A stretch of DNA of 6,476 bases from Bacillota bacterium (GCA_023413275.1 JAEZPX010000106.1:1-6476); one strand, 5' to 3'. Shown: positions 1 through 5,155, numbered from the stretch's first letter. Numbers and translations: made by a program. The notes: generated by a model not told the origin, from the sequence alone.

Positions 1-1657
1 ATCTGCTGACTTCCTGTTGGAGTGTTTGTGCTTGCGCAGCTAACTCTTCACTGGAGGCAGAGCTCTCCTCAGCTGTCGCGGCATTTGTTTGTACAACGGC
101 AGATACTTGATTTAGTCCTTCATTAATTTGCTCTACGGAAGCCGCTTGTTCTGTGGTTGCATGTTCGATTTCCTGAATGGATTGCACAGCCAAGTCTGCT
201 TTTTCAGAAGCGGAGATGAGTCTCTTTAATGTATCTTCTGCCAGTTGTTCACCTTGTGATACAATGGTTACTGATTTTTCAATGAGCTCGGAAGTTTGTT
301 TTGCCGCCTCTGCGGAGCGTGCCGCAAGGGTACGTACTTCATCGGCTACAACGGCAAAGCCTTTTCCTGCATTTCCAGCTCTTGCAGCTTCTACAGCGGC
401 ATTGAGGGCTAAAATATTGGTTTGAAAAGCAATATCTTCAACAAGCTTTGTGATTTTTGAAATTTGCTGTGAGGATTCGCCAATTTCACGCATGGAAACA
501 TTGAGTCGTTTCATAAACTCATTGCTGCTAGAGATTTCTTCACCGGCTTGACCTACATATTCCACTGCATTATGCACGCTGGTAGTATTCAGCTCTGCTT
601 GTTGAGAAACGCTTGCAATGGAGGCATTAAGTTCTTCCACAGTTGCCGCCTGTTCTGTTGCACCAGAGGATAATGCCTGTGCTGCCGCCGCAACTTGTCC
701 TGCACCGGAATTCACCTGATCTGCTGCGGTGCGGATGAGTTGAAGGGTTTCGTTTAGGTCGTTTTTAATTTTTTGTAGAGCCAGGCCCAATGTGTCTTCA
801 TTTGATCTGAGGGGCACAGACTGAGTAAAGTCACCATTGCTGATTCGTTCAGCAACAACAACCTGTTTACGGATACCATCAAGCATTTTTGTAAAGGAGG
901 TCGCTAAAATTCCGGTCTCATCTTTAGAATCTAAATCGCTCAAATCAATATCTACGTGACCCAATGCCAAAAGTTCGGAAGCGTCAACCACCCGACTGAT
1001 TGGTGTACTAATGCTGTTGGAAATCTTACGACTCAGTATAAATGAAAAAATTGCACCTATTAGAATAATAATTCCAAGTATAGTAATCAATATAAATGCG
1101 GTGGTTTCATTTGTATCACTGGTTTTCTTTGCAGATTCCATACGGTTATCTGTGAGTGTATCAAAGCAGGTTTGCATTTCAGTAACCTTGGCAGTGGCAT
1201 TATTAATTGCTGCAGTTGCTTCACCTGGTTTATTTTCACCAGCTAAAACAACTACTTTGTCTACGACTGGGATATAAGTATTATTAAAAATCTCAATCAT
1301 TTTATCATAGGCAGTGATGCTACTGGAATTGGTGATACTTGGACGATAAAGCTGCATTTGTTCTAAAAAGATGGATTCATTTGAAGCATTCCTTTGTTTT
1401 ATCTTTTCAATTTCGACTGAGTTTCCAGCGAGAGCAGTCGCATTTCTTACATCAACACGTAATTCGTTCAGTGCTGTCATTGCTTGAATTAGATTATTAA
1501 ATGGAGCCGTTTGTTTTTCATATAGATAAGTATCGGAGTTATTAATTCTTACCATACCAAAGATGCCTACGCTGCCTACAATAAGCATTACCAGAACTAA
1601 AGCAGAAAAACCAGTCGTAAGTTTTCGAGAAATACTAAAATCTTTAAAATTTTTCAT
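1..1657 (-). CDS. Methyl-accepting chemotaxis protein, 3' end cut by window edge
   Basis: Transmembrane chemoreceptor that passes ligand signals to the CheA/CheW array at the inner membrane face. 552 codons are visible from the ATG at 1657; the frame is open to the left edge and probably lacks only a short C-terminal tail. Residues ~13-36 form TM1. Residues ~37-186 form a four-helix-bundle (4HB_MCP-like) sensor region, and ~187-208 form TM2 (FILITILGIIILIGAIF). HAMP follows at ~210-262. The cytoplasmic coiled coil contains methylation-type helices (ATEQAATVEEL at ~333-343, TAEES at ~528-532). The conserved hairpin tip is at ~407-445 (DIAFQTNILALNAAVEAARAG, continuing into a GKGFAVVADEVR stretch). 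The start is supported by TAGGAGG at 1668-1674, 10 nt upstream. The ligand cannot be deduced. The gene lies downstream of the inverted-repeat recombinase cassette on the same strand, with no clear terminator between, so readthrough from the recombinase gene is possible. Confidence 0.96.
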   Translation of the reverse strand, partial: MKNFKDFSISRKLTTGFSALVLVMLIVGSVGIFGMVRINNSDTYLYEKQTAPFNNLIQAMTALNELRVDVRNATALAGNSVEIEKIKQRNASNESIFLEQMQLYRPSITNSSSITAYDKMIEIFNNTYIPVVDKVVVLAGENKPGEATAAINNATAKVTEMQTCFDTLTDNRMESAKKTSDTNETTAFILITILGIIILIGAIFSFILSRKISNSISTPISRVVDASELLALGHVDIDLSDLDSKDETGILATSFTKMLDGIRKQVVVAERISNGDFTQSVPLRSNEDTLGLALQKIKNDLNETLQLIRTAADQVNSGAGQVAAAAQALSSGATEQAATVEELNASIASVSQQAELNTTSVHNAVEYVGQAGEEISSSNEFMKRLNVSMREIGESSQQISKITKLVEDIAFQTNILALNAAVEAARAGNAGKGFAVVADEVRTLAARSAEAAKQTSELIEKSVTIVSQGEQLAEDTLKRLISASEKADLAVQSIQEIEHATTEQAASVEQINEGLNQVSAVVQTNAATAEESSASSEELAAQAQTLQQEVSR

Positions 1658-1684
1658 ATGTAGGTTTCCTCCTAGATTGTTGTA

Positions 1685-1710
1685 CAATTGGCACTGTGTC
1701 AATGAATTTA
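1685..1710 (-). promoter_or_regulatory. Possible sigma-28 (SigD/FliA)-type promoter of the chemoreceptor gene
   Basis: On the minus strand TAAA (1710-1707) is followed after 14 nt by GCCAATTG (1692-1685). This resembles the TAAA-N14-16-GCCGATAA form used by flagellar/chemotaxis sigma factors; GCC and two of the remaining five bases match. Transcription would start near 1679, just upstream of the ribosome binding site at 1668-1674. The match is partial, so this is a suggestion supported mainly by the function of the gene. Confidence 0.3.
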
Positions 1711-1802
1711 AATAATATCATTTAATCATAATTGCATTTTTCGGGAGCTTTGCGTATTATTAGCCTTTGAGGTTATAATATAAATGTTGGGAGTAGACAT
1801 AA

Positions 1803-1828
1803 AAGTCGCAGTTTACCCGAAACTAAGA
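1803..1828 (+). repeat. Left 26-bp inverted repeat, putative recombination site
   Basis: Perfect reverse complement of 3214-3239; identity stops at both ends (1802 versus 3240 and 1829 versus 3213 do not match). It contains the dyad AGTTT-ACCCG-AAACT at 1810-1824. Extended, this gives 9-bp arms (1806-1814 and 1820-1828) matching at 7 of 9 positions around a 5-bp asymmetric centre. That is the general form of a tyrosine-recombinase core site. It lies 145 bp upstream of the chemoreceptor start. Confidence 0.85.
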
Positions 1829-1834
1829 CAAAAC

Positions 1835-3028
1835 TCAAATATCCGCTGATTTTGAAGAAACTGGCGAAGGTATGACCATGGAATTGACGGTGAATTCTGG
1901 AATTTGCATATGCAGTCTGTGCATCTCATTAAACTTATCTATGGCAATTCTTTTTTGCTCCATTAACGAATGTGCATAAATGTTTAGCGTGATGCTGACA
2001 TTAGAATGACCCAGAATTTCACTTAAAGTTTTGATATCTACGCCCAATTCCAATGCTCTGGTGGCAAAGCTATGACGGATAGCATGAAATTTTCTATCTC
2101 TTACCCCGGCTTCTTCTAATAGCTTTTTATAGACTCTCTGGTATACTCGTGGATCAAAGGGTTCTGCTTTTCCCGATAGAATGGAGGCGTTTTCATCTTG
2201 GGAATCTAATTTGCTTTGCTGCAACAATTCCAGTAGAAAAGCTGGTAAAGGAATTCTGCGTAATGAGGTTCTGCTTTTTGGAGTACCCACACTTAGTTGC
2301 GTTTTTGCGCCGTCTGAATTAAAGTTCTGAATGCGTGATACCGTTCTTGACACCATCATAGTGCCGGCATCCATATCAAAATCACTCCATTTCAGAGCAC
2401 AAAGCTCACCAATACGCAATCCTGTGTAGAAGCACAGAATAACACCTAAGCATCTTTTATCCACAGAGCGCTGGGCGGCATATTCAATAAGTCTCTGTTC
2501 TTTCATAGTAAAAACAGGTACCTCTTGCTGTATCTTTACACTAGGCAGAGTAATGTTTGTTATTACTGATGTGTATTCTGGACTATTCTTTGAAATTTCC
2601 CGCAAAGCCGTTTTAAAAATAGATAGGATTTTACGCTGATAGGATTTAGATAGTCCATTATTTTCTTTCATTTGTTTTACAAAACGTACAACAGAAATAT
2701 CAGTCAAATGTTCATTTCCAGGTTGATTGAAATAGGGAAGTACATATTTATGCATACACTGATAATAACTTTCATATGTTGAAGGTTTTAAACGCTCTGA
2801 AAGTCCATTGTTAAGCCAAGATTCGAATAAATCAACGGCGCAATTTTTAGAATATGGTGGAGGAGATAAAGACACAGGTTTTTCCTGTGGTTTTATGCTT
2901 CTCATTTTTTCTCGAACTTCTCTATAGGACTTTGCATAAAAAGAATAGTATTTTTTATTTTGCATGAGGACTCTGCCTTCCCAACGACCGTCCTTTCGTT
3001 TATATATATTTTCTCCTTTGCGTGCCAT
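1835..3028 (-). CDS. Tyrosine recombinase / integrase, intact
   Basis: A 397-aa site-specific recombinase that cuts and rejoins DNA through a covalent phosphotyrosine. The N-terminal ~45 residues (GENIYKRKDGRWEGRV) resemble the AP2-like arm-binding domain of Tn916-type integrases. Residues ~64-160 look like a SAM-like core-binding domain. The catalytic domain runs from ~172 to ~365 and has the full set: R205 (TGLRIGEL), K251 (GTPKSRTSLRR), H315 and R318 (FHAIRHSFATR), H341 (LGHSNV) and nucleophile Y351 (NIYAHS). Length is normal for the family and nothing is broken, so activity is expected. The ATG at 3028 has AAAGGAGAA at 3036-3044. A weak promoter (TTTACA 3110-3105, TATGCT 3088-3083) may drive it. 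No excisionase gene is present in the cassette. The flanking inverted repeats, rather than tRNA or phage genes, suggest inversion or IS-like movement instead of prophage integration. Confidence 0.95.
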   Translation of the reverse strand: MARKGENIYKRKDGRWEGRVLMQNKKYYSFYAKSYREVREKMRSIKPQEKPVSLSPPPYSKNCAVDLFESWLNNGLSERLKPSTYESYYQCMHKYVLPYFNQPGNEHLTDISVVRFVKQMKENNGLSKSYQRKILSIFKTALREISKNSPEYTSVITNITLPSVKIQQEVPVFTMKEQRLIEYAAQRSVDKRCLGVILCFYTGLRIGELCALKWSDFDMDAGTMMVSRTVSRIQNFNSDGAKTQLSVGTPKSRTSLRRIPLPAFLLELLQQSKLDSQDENASILSGKAEPFDPRVYQRVYKKLLEEAGVRDRKFHAIRHSFATRALELGVDIKTLSEILGHSNVSITLNIYAHSLMEQKRIAIDKFNEMHRLHMQIPEFTVNSMVIPSPVSSKSADI

Positions 3029-3153
3029 TGTTTTGTTCTCCTTTCGATTGACGTAATTATTGACGGCTGATTTTTTGTAATGAGCATAAATTATAATTAA
3101 ATTTTGTAAAGGATTGGTTCTTACAAGGTTTTTTTACACCTACTTTCATCGCA

Positions 3154-3182
3154 TTGACAAGTGAGATTGAAAGATATATAAT
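3154..3182 (+). promoter_or_regulatory. Perfect consensus outward-facing sigma-70/SigA promoter
   Basis: TTGACA (3154-3159), a 17-bp spacer and TATAAT (3177-3182) match the vegetative consensus exactly. The start would be near 3189, and transcription runs right through the inverted repeat and out of the cassette. No gene on this strand follows before the terminator at 3393-3419. It does not drive the recombinase gene, which is on the opposite strand. After inversion it would point at the chemoreceptor gene. Confidence 0.75.
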
Positions 3183-3213
3183 AAAAATTGTCATATTGCG
3201 TCGAAAAAACGAA

Positions 3214-3239
3214 TCTTAGTTTCGGGTAAACTGCGACTT
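3214..3239 (-). repeat. Right 26-bp inverted repeat, putative recombination site
   Basis: Perfect inverted copy of 1803-1828, with the same internal dyad at 3218-3232 (AGTTT-CGGGT-AAACT). It lies 185 bp upstream of the recombinase start codon and about 25 bp downstream of the likely start point of the outward promoter, so it would be transcribed from that promoter. Confidence 0.85.
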
Positions 3240-3259
3240 ATTTTGTATTTTTATGGAAT

Positions 3260-3288
3260 TTGATAGAGGAACGAATACAATTAATAAT
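3260..3288 (+). promoter_or_regulatory. Predicted SigA promoter ahead of a hairpin and terminator
   Basis: TTGATA (3260-3265), a 17-bp spacer and AATAAT (3283-3288) each match the consensus at five of six positions. The predicted start near 3294-3296 falls immediately before the hairpin at 3298-3330. In AT-rich DNA such matches can arise by chance. Confidence 0.4.
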
Positions 3289-3294
3289 TTGTTA

Positions 3295-3419
3295 GAAACA
3301 AGTCCGCAGTTTTTGAGTCTGTGGGCTTGTATTGTTTTACGTTAAAAGTATTATCCGTGGGTTTGCACACACAAATTGTTGAATTGTTGAAGGCTTTGCA
3401 TTTAGCAAAAGCTTTTTTT
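3295..3419 (+). ncRNA. Candidate small RNA (or tandem terminators)
   Basis: About 125 nt lie between a predicted promoter and a terminator, with no convincing coding frame. The 5' part is a 12-bp hairpin: ACAAGTCCGCAG (3298-3309) pairs with CTGTGGGCTTGT (3319-3330), with two G-U pairs and a 9-nt loop. A middle segment includes a tandem ATTGTTGA repeat (3375-3382, 3383-3390). The 3' end is a T-run terminator. I do not recognise an RNA family. Alternatively the 5' hairpin, followed by TATTGTTTTA, is a degenerate terminator and the region is a double stop for transcription leaving the recombinase cassette. Confidence 0.35.
3393..3419 (+). terminator. Rho-independent terminator
   Basis: GCTTTGC (3393-3399), loop ATTTA and GCAAAAGC (3405-3412, one bulged A) form a short stem followed directly by seven Ts (3413-3419). 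It faces right and would stop transcripts from the promoters at 3154 and 3260. Confidence 0.6.
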
Positions 3420-3632
3420 ATTTAACAATAGAACAAAATAAATAACTTTATAGATCTCATTATGTATACTGAATATTTTATTTGTATTATTATAAGCTAC
3501 AGATTTTGTAAAATCAAGTAAAGTTTACATAAAAATGCAGAAATTGCAACACTTTTGAATATTGTCTAAGTGCTTTTTCGAGATTTTGATTGTCATTTGA
3601 TTTTTAAGTTATTTATTATAAGTTTTTTACAT
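3420..3632. other. AT-rich intergenic DNA, no gene seen
   Basis: No coding frame with a ribosome binding site is visible on either strand. Small dyads occur, such as GATTTT-GT-AAAATC (3502-3515). An 11-bp site TATAAGCTACA at 3491-3501 resembles the putative operators upstream of the XRE regulator (10 of 11 bases equal to the inverted form of the site at 4122-4132). Confidence 0.5.
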
Positions 3633-3682
3633 AAAAAAGTGCAGAGATTAAGCACATTTGAGATGCTTAATTACTGCACTTT
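3633..3682 (-). terminator. Terminator of the XRE regulator gene
   Basis: AAAGTGCAG (3636-3644) pairs with CTGCACTTT (3674-3682), and TTAAGCA (3648-3654) with TGCTTAA (3664-3670). Together they form a long stem interrupted by a short AGA/TTA inner region and capped by a 9-nt loop. On the minus strand the stem runs into TTTTTT (complement of 3633-3638), about 90 bp past the stop of the regulator gene. On the plus strand only GTTTG follows, so it acts mainly leftward. Confidence 0.75.
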
Positions 3683-3771
3683 GTTTGTGATTATGCAAAA
3701 AAAGTTTGTTTTGTGTGGAATAAAATTCATGATGAAATAGAAGGAATATTGTAATAGAAAAAAGAATGGCT

Positions 3772-4104
3772 TTATTCATTTGAAGAATGGCGAATTAGTA
3801 CCTCTACCATTTCGCTAATCATTTCAATTTGATTTGGTGTAAGGTGTTTTAATTGTACATGAAGCTGTTCCACGCTTTCAGGCACAACTGAATACTCCAG
3901 CAAGTCACCTAACAGAAAATCAGAAGATACATTGAGGGCATTACAAATCTTAAGAAAAAGTGAAAAGCTTGGCTGGCTTCCGCCACTTTCAATTTTTCGA
4001 ATGTGTACTGCATTCACACCGCATAATTCTGATAATTGTTCAGAAGTATATCCTTTTTTTTTCCGCAACTGATTGATTCTTTTACCAAAAGTATTGTTTT
4101 TCAT
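3772..4104 (-). CDS. XRE-family helix-turn-helix transcriptional regulator
   Basis: A 110-aa DNA-binding protein of the Cro/CI (HTH_3) type. Residues ~9-64 form the five-helix domain, with SEQLSELCGV (21-30) as the first HTH helix and NAVHIRKIESG (31-41) as the recognition helix. The typical QPSFSLFLKICNALNVSSDFLLGD segment follows. Residues ~67-110 form a short helical tail, probably for dimerisation; there is no enzymatic or ligand domain. The ATG at 4104 follows AAGAAGG (4112-4118). Upstream lie a minus-strand promoter and TGTA-N3-TACA-like dyads that could be its operators, so autorepression is likely. The gene is monocistronic, ending at the hairpin at 3633-3682. Its other targets are unknown; the divergent plus-strand promoter at 4161 is the closest candidate. 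Similar proteins occur in prophages and mobile elements, but no such partner genes are adjacent. Confidence 0.9.
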   Translation of the reverse strand: MKNNTFGKRINQLRKKKGYTSEQLSELCGVNAVHIRKIESGGSQPSFSLFLKICNALNVSSDFLLGDLLEYSVVPESVEQLHVQLKHLTPNQIEMISEMVEVLIRHSSNE

Positions 4105-4120
4105 AAAAAAACCTTCTTTC

Positions 4121-4133
4121 TTGTAGCTTACAA
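4121..4133. promoter_or_regulatory. Putative operator dyad, site 1
   Basis: TTGTA-GCT-TACAA is a perfect 5-3-5 inverted repeat, 17 bp upstream of the regulator start codon and overlapping none of its ribosome binding site. It shares the TGTA-N3-TACA pattern with site 2. Confidence 0.45.
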
Positions 4134-4149
4134 ATTATTAATGTATTTT

Positions 4150-4160
4150 TGTATATTACA
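4150..4160. promoter_or_regulatory. Putative operator dyad, site 2
   Basis: TGTA-TAT-TACA is a perfect 4-3-4 inverted repeat, centred 28 bp from site 1 and abutting the -35 box of the rightward promoter at 4161. Confidence 0.4.
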
Positions 4161-4188
4161 TTGACGTGAGTATTGGTAATAGTATTAT
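4161..4188 (+). promoter_or_regulatory. Rightward SigA promoter, divergent from the regulator
   Basis: TTGACG (4161-4166), a 16-bp spacer and TATTAT (4183-4188) each match the consensus at five of six positions. Its -10 box overlaps the -10 box of the regulator promoter on the other strand. A transcript would start near 4195 and enter the structured region before the LUD gene. Confidence 0.45.
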
Positions 4189-4211
4189 ATATGCTACAAA
4201 AAAAAATTCAA
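4184..4211 (-). promoter_or_regulatory. Promoter of the XRE regulator gene
   Basis: On the minus strand TTGAAT (4211-4206), a 16-bp spacer and TATAAT (4189-4184) form a good SigA match. The start near 4177 gives a leader of about 72 nt spanning putative operator sites 1 and 2. Confidence 0.5.
4188..4198. promoter_or_regulatory. Putative operator dyad, site 3 (imperfect)
   Basis: TATA-TGC-TACA has one mismatch to the TGTA-N3-TACA pattern. It overlaps the edge of the -10 box of both divergent promoters, so binding here would block both. The heptamer GCTACAA at 4193-4199 is the exact reverse complement of TTGTAGC at 4121-4127. Confidence 0.35.
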
Positions 4212-4380
4212 GGATACAATGGAAGACAGTGAATTCATTTTCCCTGTATATTTTCTGACGATTCCTAAATCGATATCTCATATAAAGTTAAGAAATTGCA
4301 AAATCCAATAGATTTGAGATTGGTTGCAGTGTAGCATAATGAACTCTATTTTTTAAGAATAGTTTAAATATTTATGGAAG
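4200..4380 (+). other. Structured leader region, no convincing gene
   Basis: This stretch would be the leader of a transcript from the promoter at 4161. It contains a hairpin in which TGCAA (4297-4301) and CCAAT (4305-4309) pair with ATTGG (4319-4323) and TTGCA (4324-4328), with a 3-nt bulge and a 9-nt loop. A smaller one is CTATT/AATAG (4346-4350, 4358-4362). A 30-codon frame (4219-4311) has only a closely spaced AAGGA upstream and no recognisable content. I recognise no riboswitch class. Confidence 0.3.
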
Positions 4381-4419
4381 AAATGAAGAAGTTTCATTGA
4401 TTGTTTCTTCATTTTTTTT
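4381..4419 (+). terminator. Terminator-like hairpin in front of the LUD gene
   Basis: AAATGAAGAA (4381-4390) pairs perfectly with TTCTTCATTT (4405-4414), and the stem runs into eight Ts (4412-4419). The stem has only three G-C pairs and is therefore weak. A competing hairpin, AATGAA (4382-4387) with TTCATT (4393-4398), would disrupt it. It could end transcripts from 4161 or act as an attenuator. Confidence 0.4.
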
Positions 4420-4429
4420 GTGATAAAAT
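4401..4429 (+). promoter_or_regulatory. Promoter of the LUD-domain gene
   Basis: TTGTTT (4401-4406), a 17-bp spacer and TAAAAT (4424-4429), with an extended TG at 4421-4422, form a plausible extended -10 promoter. The start near 4436 gives a leader of about 32 nt before the ATG at 4468. It lies within and just after the upstream terminator hairpin. Confidence 0.4.
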
Positions 4430-4467
4430 GGTATAGGATGATTTTATATTTAATAGGAGAAAATTAT

Positions 4468-5109
4468 ATGGATTTAAATATTGCTTGGTATATGGAAAAA
4501 CAAGTTGAGAAAGCTTTGGATGGATTAAGTAAAAATAATATGAAGGGAATCTTCGTAAAAGATGAAGATGAACTCCTGAAGGTAATGAAAGAGCTAATCC
4601 CAGAAAATTCTATTGTAGGCGTAGGTGATTCTGCTACACTTTTAGAAACGGGCGTGCTGGATTTATTGCGTAATGGGAAATACAACTTTTTAGATAAATA
4701 TAAACAGGGACTTACCAGTGAGGAAAAAAGGGAAATTTATATTCAAAATTTTTCGGCAGATACATTTTTGTGCAGCACCAATGCACTTACAGAGGATGGC
4801 ACGTTATACAATATTGATGGAAATGGAAGTCGAGTTGCCCCTATGATTTATGGACCGAAACAAGTGATTATTGTTGCCGGTATAAACAAATTGGTTCAAA
4901 CTAAAGAGGATGCTGAGAGAAGAGTGAGAAATTATGTAGCTCCAATTGATGCAAAGAGATTAAATAAGGACACACCCTGTACAAAAATTGGTCATTGCGT
5001 TGATTGTAAAAGCCCAAATAGAATCTGTAATGTATTTGTTACAATAACAAGGCAGTTTGTAAAAGATCGGATTAAGGTTATCATTGTGGGGCAGACCTTG
5101 GGGTATTAA
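4468..5109 (+). CDS. Stand-alone LUD-domain protein (LutC/YkgG-like)
   Basis: A 213-aa cytoplasmic protein of the LUD family (former DUF162), whose members LutB and LutC take part in oxidation of L-lactate to pyruvate in other bacteria. Family hallmarks are SIVGVGDSATL (48-58), the CSTNALTEDGTLYNIDGNGSRVAP region (102-125), and GPKQVIIVAGINK (129-141). A C-terminal cysteine group follows: C171, C177, C180 and C187, spaced C-x5-C-x2-C-x6-C. No lutA or lutB is adjacent, so a lactate role is only a name by homology. The ATG at 4468 is chosen because AGGAGA (4455-4460) is 7 nt upstream. The in-frame GTG at 4420 has no ribosome binding site and would lie inside the promoter. The gene stands alone and is closed by the terminator at 5156-5203. 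Family assignment is firm; physiological function is not. Confidence 0.9.
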   Translation: MDLNIAWYMEKQVEKALDGLSKNNMKGIFVKDEDELLKVMKELIPENSIVGVGDSATLLETGVLDLLRNGKYNFLDKYKQGLTSEEKREIYIQNFSADTFLCSTNALTEDGTLYNIDGNGSRVAPMIYGPKQVIIVAGINKLVQTKEDAERRVRNYVAPIDAKRLNKDTPCTKIGHCVDCKSPNRICNVFVTITRQFVKDRIKVIIVGQTLGY

Positions 5110-5155
5110 GAGATAGAAGAATAATATAATTTACGATACGTAATTGAACAGATTG

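Larger units (their letters stand above)
1803..3239. mobile_element. Inverted-repeat-bounded recombinase cassette: candidate invertible switch or single-gene transposon
   Basis: A 1437-bp segment is bounded by perfect 26-bp inverted repeats (1803-1828 and 3214-3239). It contains one intact gene, a tyrosine recombinase whose stop codon lies 6 bp inside the left repeat, plus about 185 bp of upstream DNA holding a perfect outward-facing promoter at 3154-3182. Tyrosine recombinases invert DNA between sites in inverted orientation, so the cassette could flip itself and redirect the promoter toward the chemoreceptor gene on the left. A compact transposon with terminal repeats is the alternative. 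The flanks (ending ACATAA at 1802, beginning ATTTTG at 3240) show no direct duplication. Boundaries are seen directly; mobility or inversion is inferred. Confidence 0.75.

Noticed and set aside
177..425. Plus-strand open frame of 82 codons, and a similar one at 1011-1277
   Set aside because: Both lie antisense within the chemoreceptor gene, which has continuous family-specific sequence; they have no convincing ribosome binding site.
1697..1702. Perfect TTGACA on the minus strand upstream of the chemoreceptor, as a SigA -35 box
   Set aside because: The -10 position 17 bp downstream reads CAATCT (1679-1674) and would put the transcription start inside the ribosome binding site.
2902..3087. Minus-strand 61-codon frame overlapping the start of the recombinase
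   Set aside because: It overlaps the recombinase N-terminal domain in another frame and lacks a good ribosome binding site; the recombinase frame matches its family from residue 1.
1785..3255. Target-site duplication around the inverted-repeat cassette
   Set aside because: The bases just outside the two repeats do not form a direct repeat, even with the boundary moved by one or two bases.
3253..3345. 30-codon plus-strand frame beginning ATGGAATTTGATAG, just right of the cassette
   Set aside because: No ribosome binding site precedes it, it overlaps the 12-bp hairpin, and the peptide is not recognisable. A gene remnant cannot be excluded.
4219..4311. 30-codon plus-strand frame (MEDSEFIFPVYF...) in the leader before the LUD gene
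   Set aside because: AAGGA is only 4 nt from the ATG and the content is unremarkable; considered as a leader peptide but without support.
4420..4467. GTG at 4420 as start of the LUD-domain protein (16 extra residues)
   Set aside because: No ribosome binding site lies upstream, only a T-run, and the stretch overlaps the predicted promoter. The ATG at 4468 has AGGAGA at the right distance.
4464..4685. Minus-strand open frame opposite the LUD gene, and similar frames at 5777-5974 and 6169-6432
   Set aside because: They are antisense shadows of well-supported genes with family-specific motifs.
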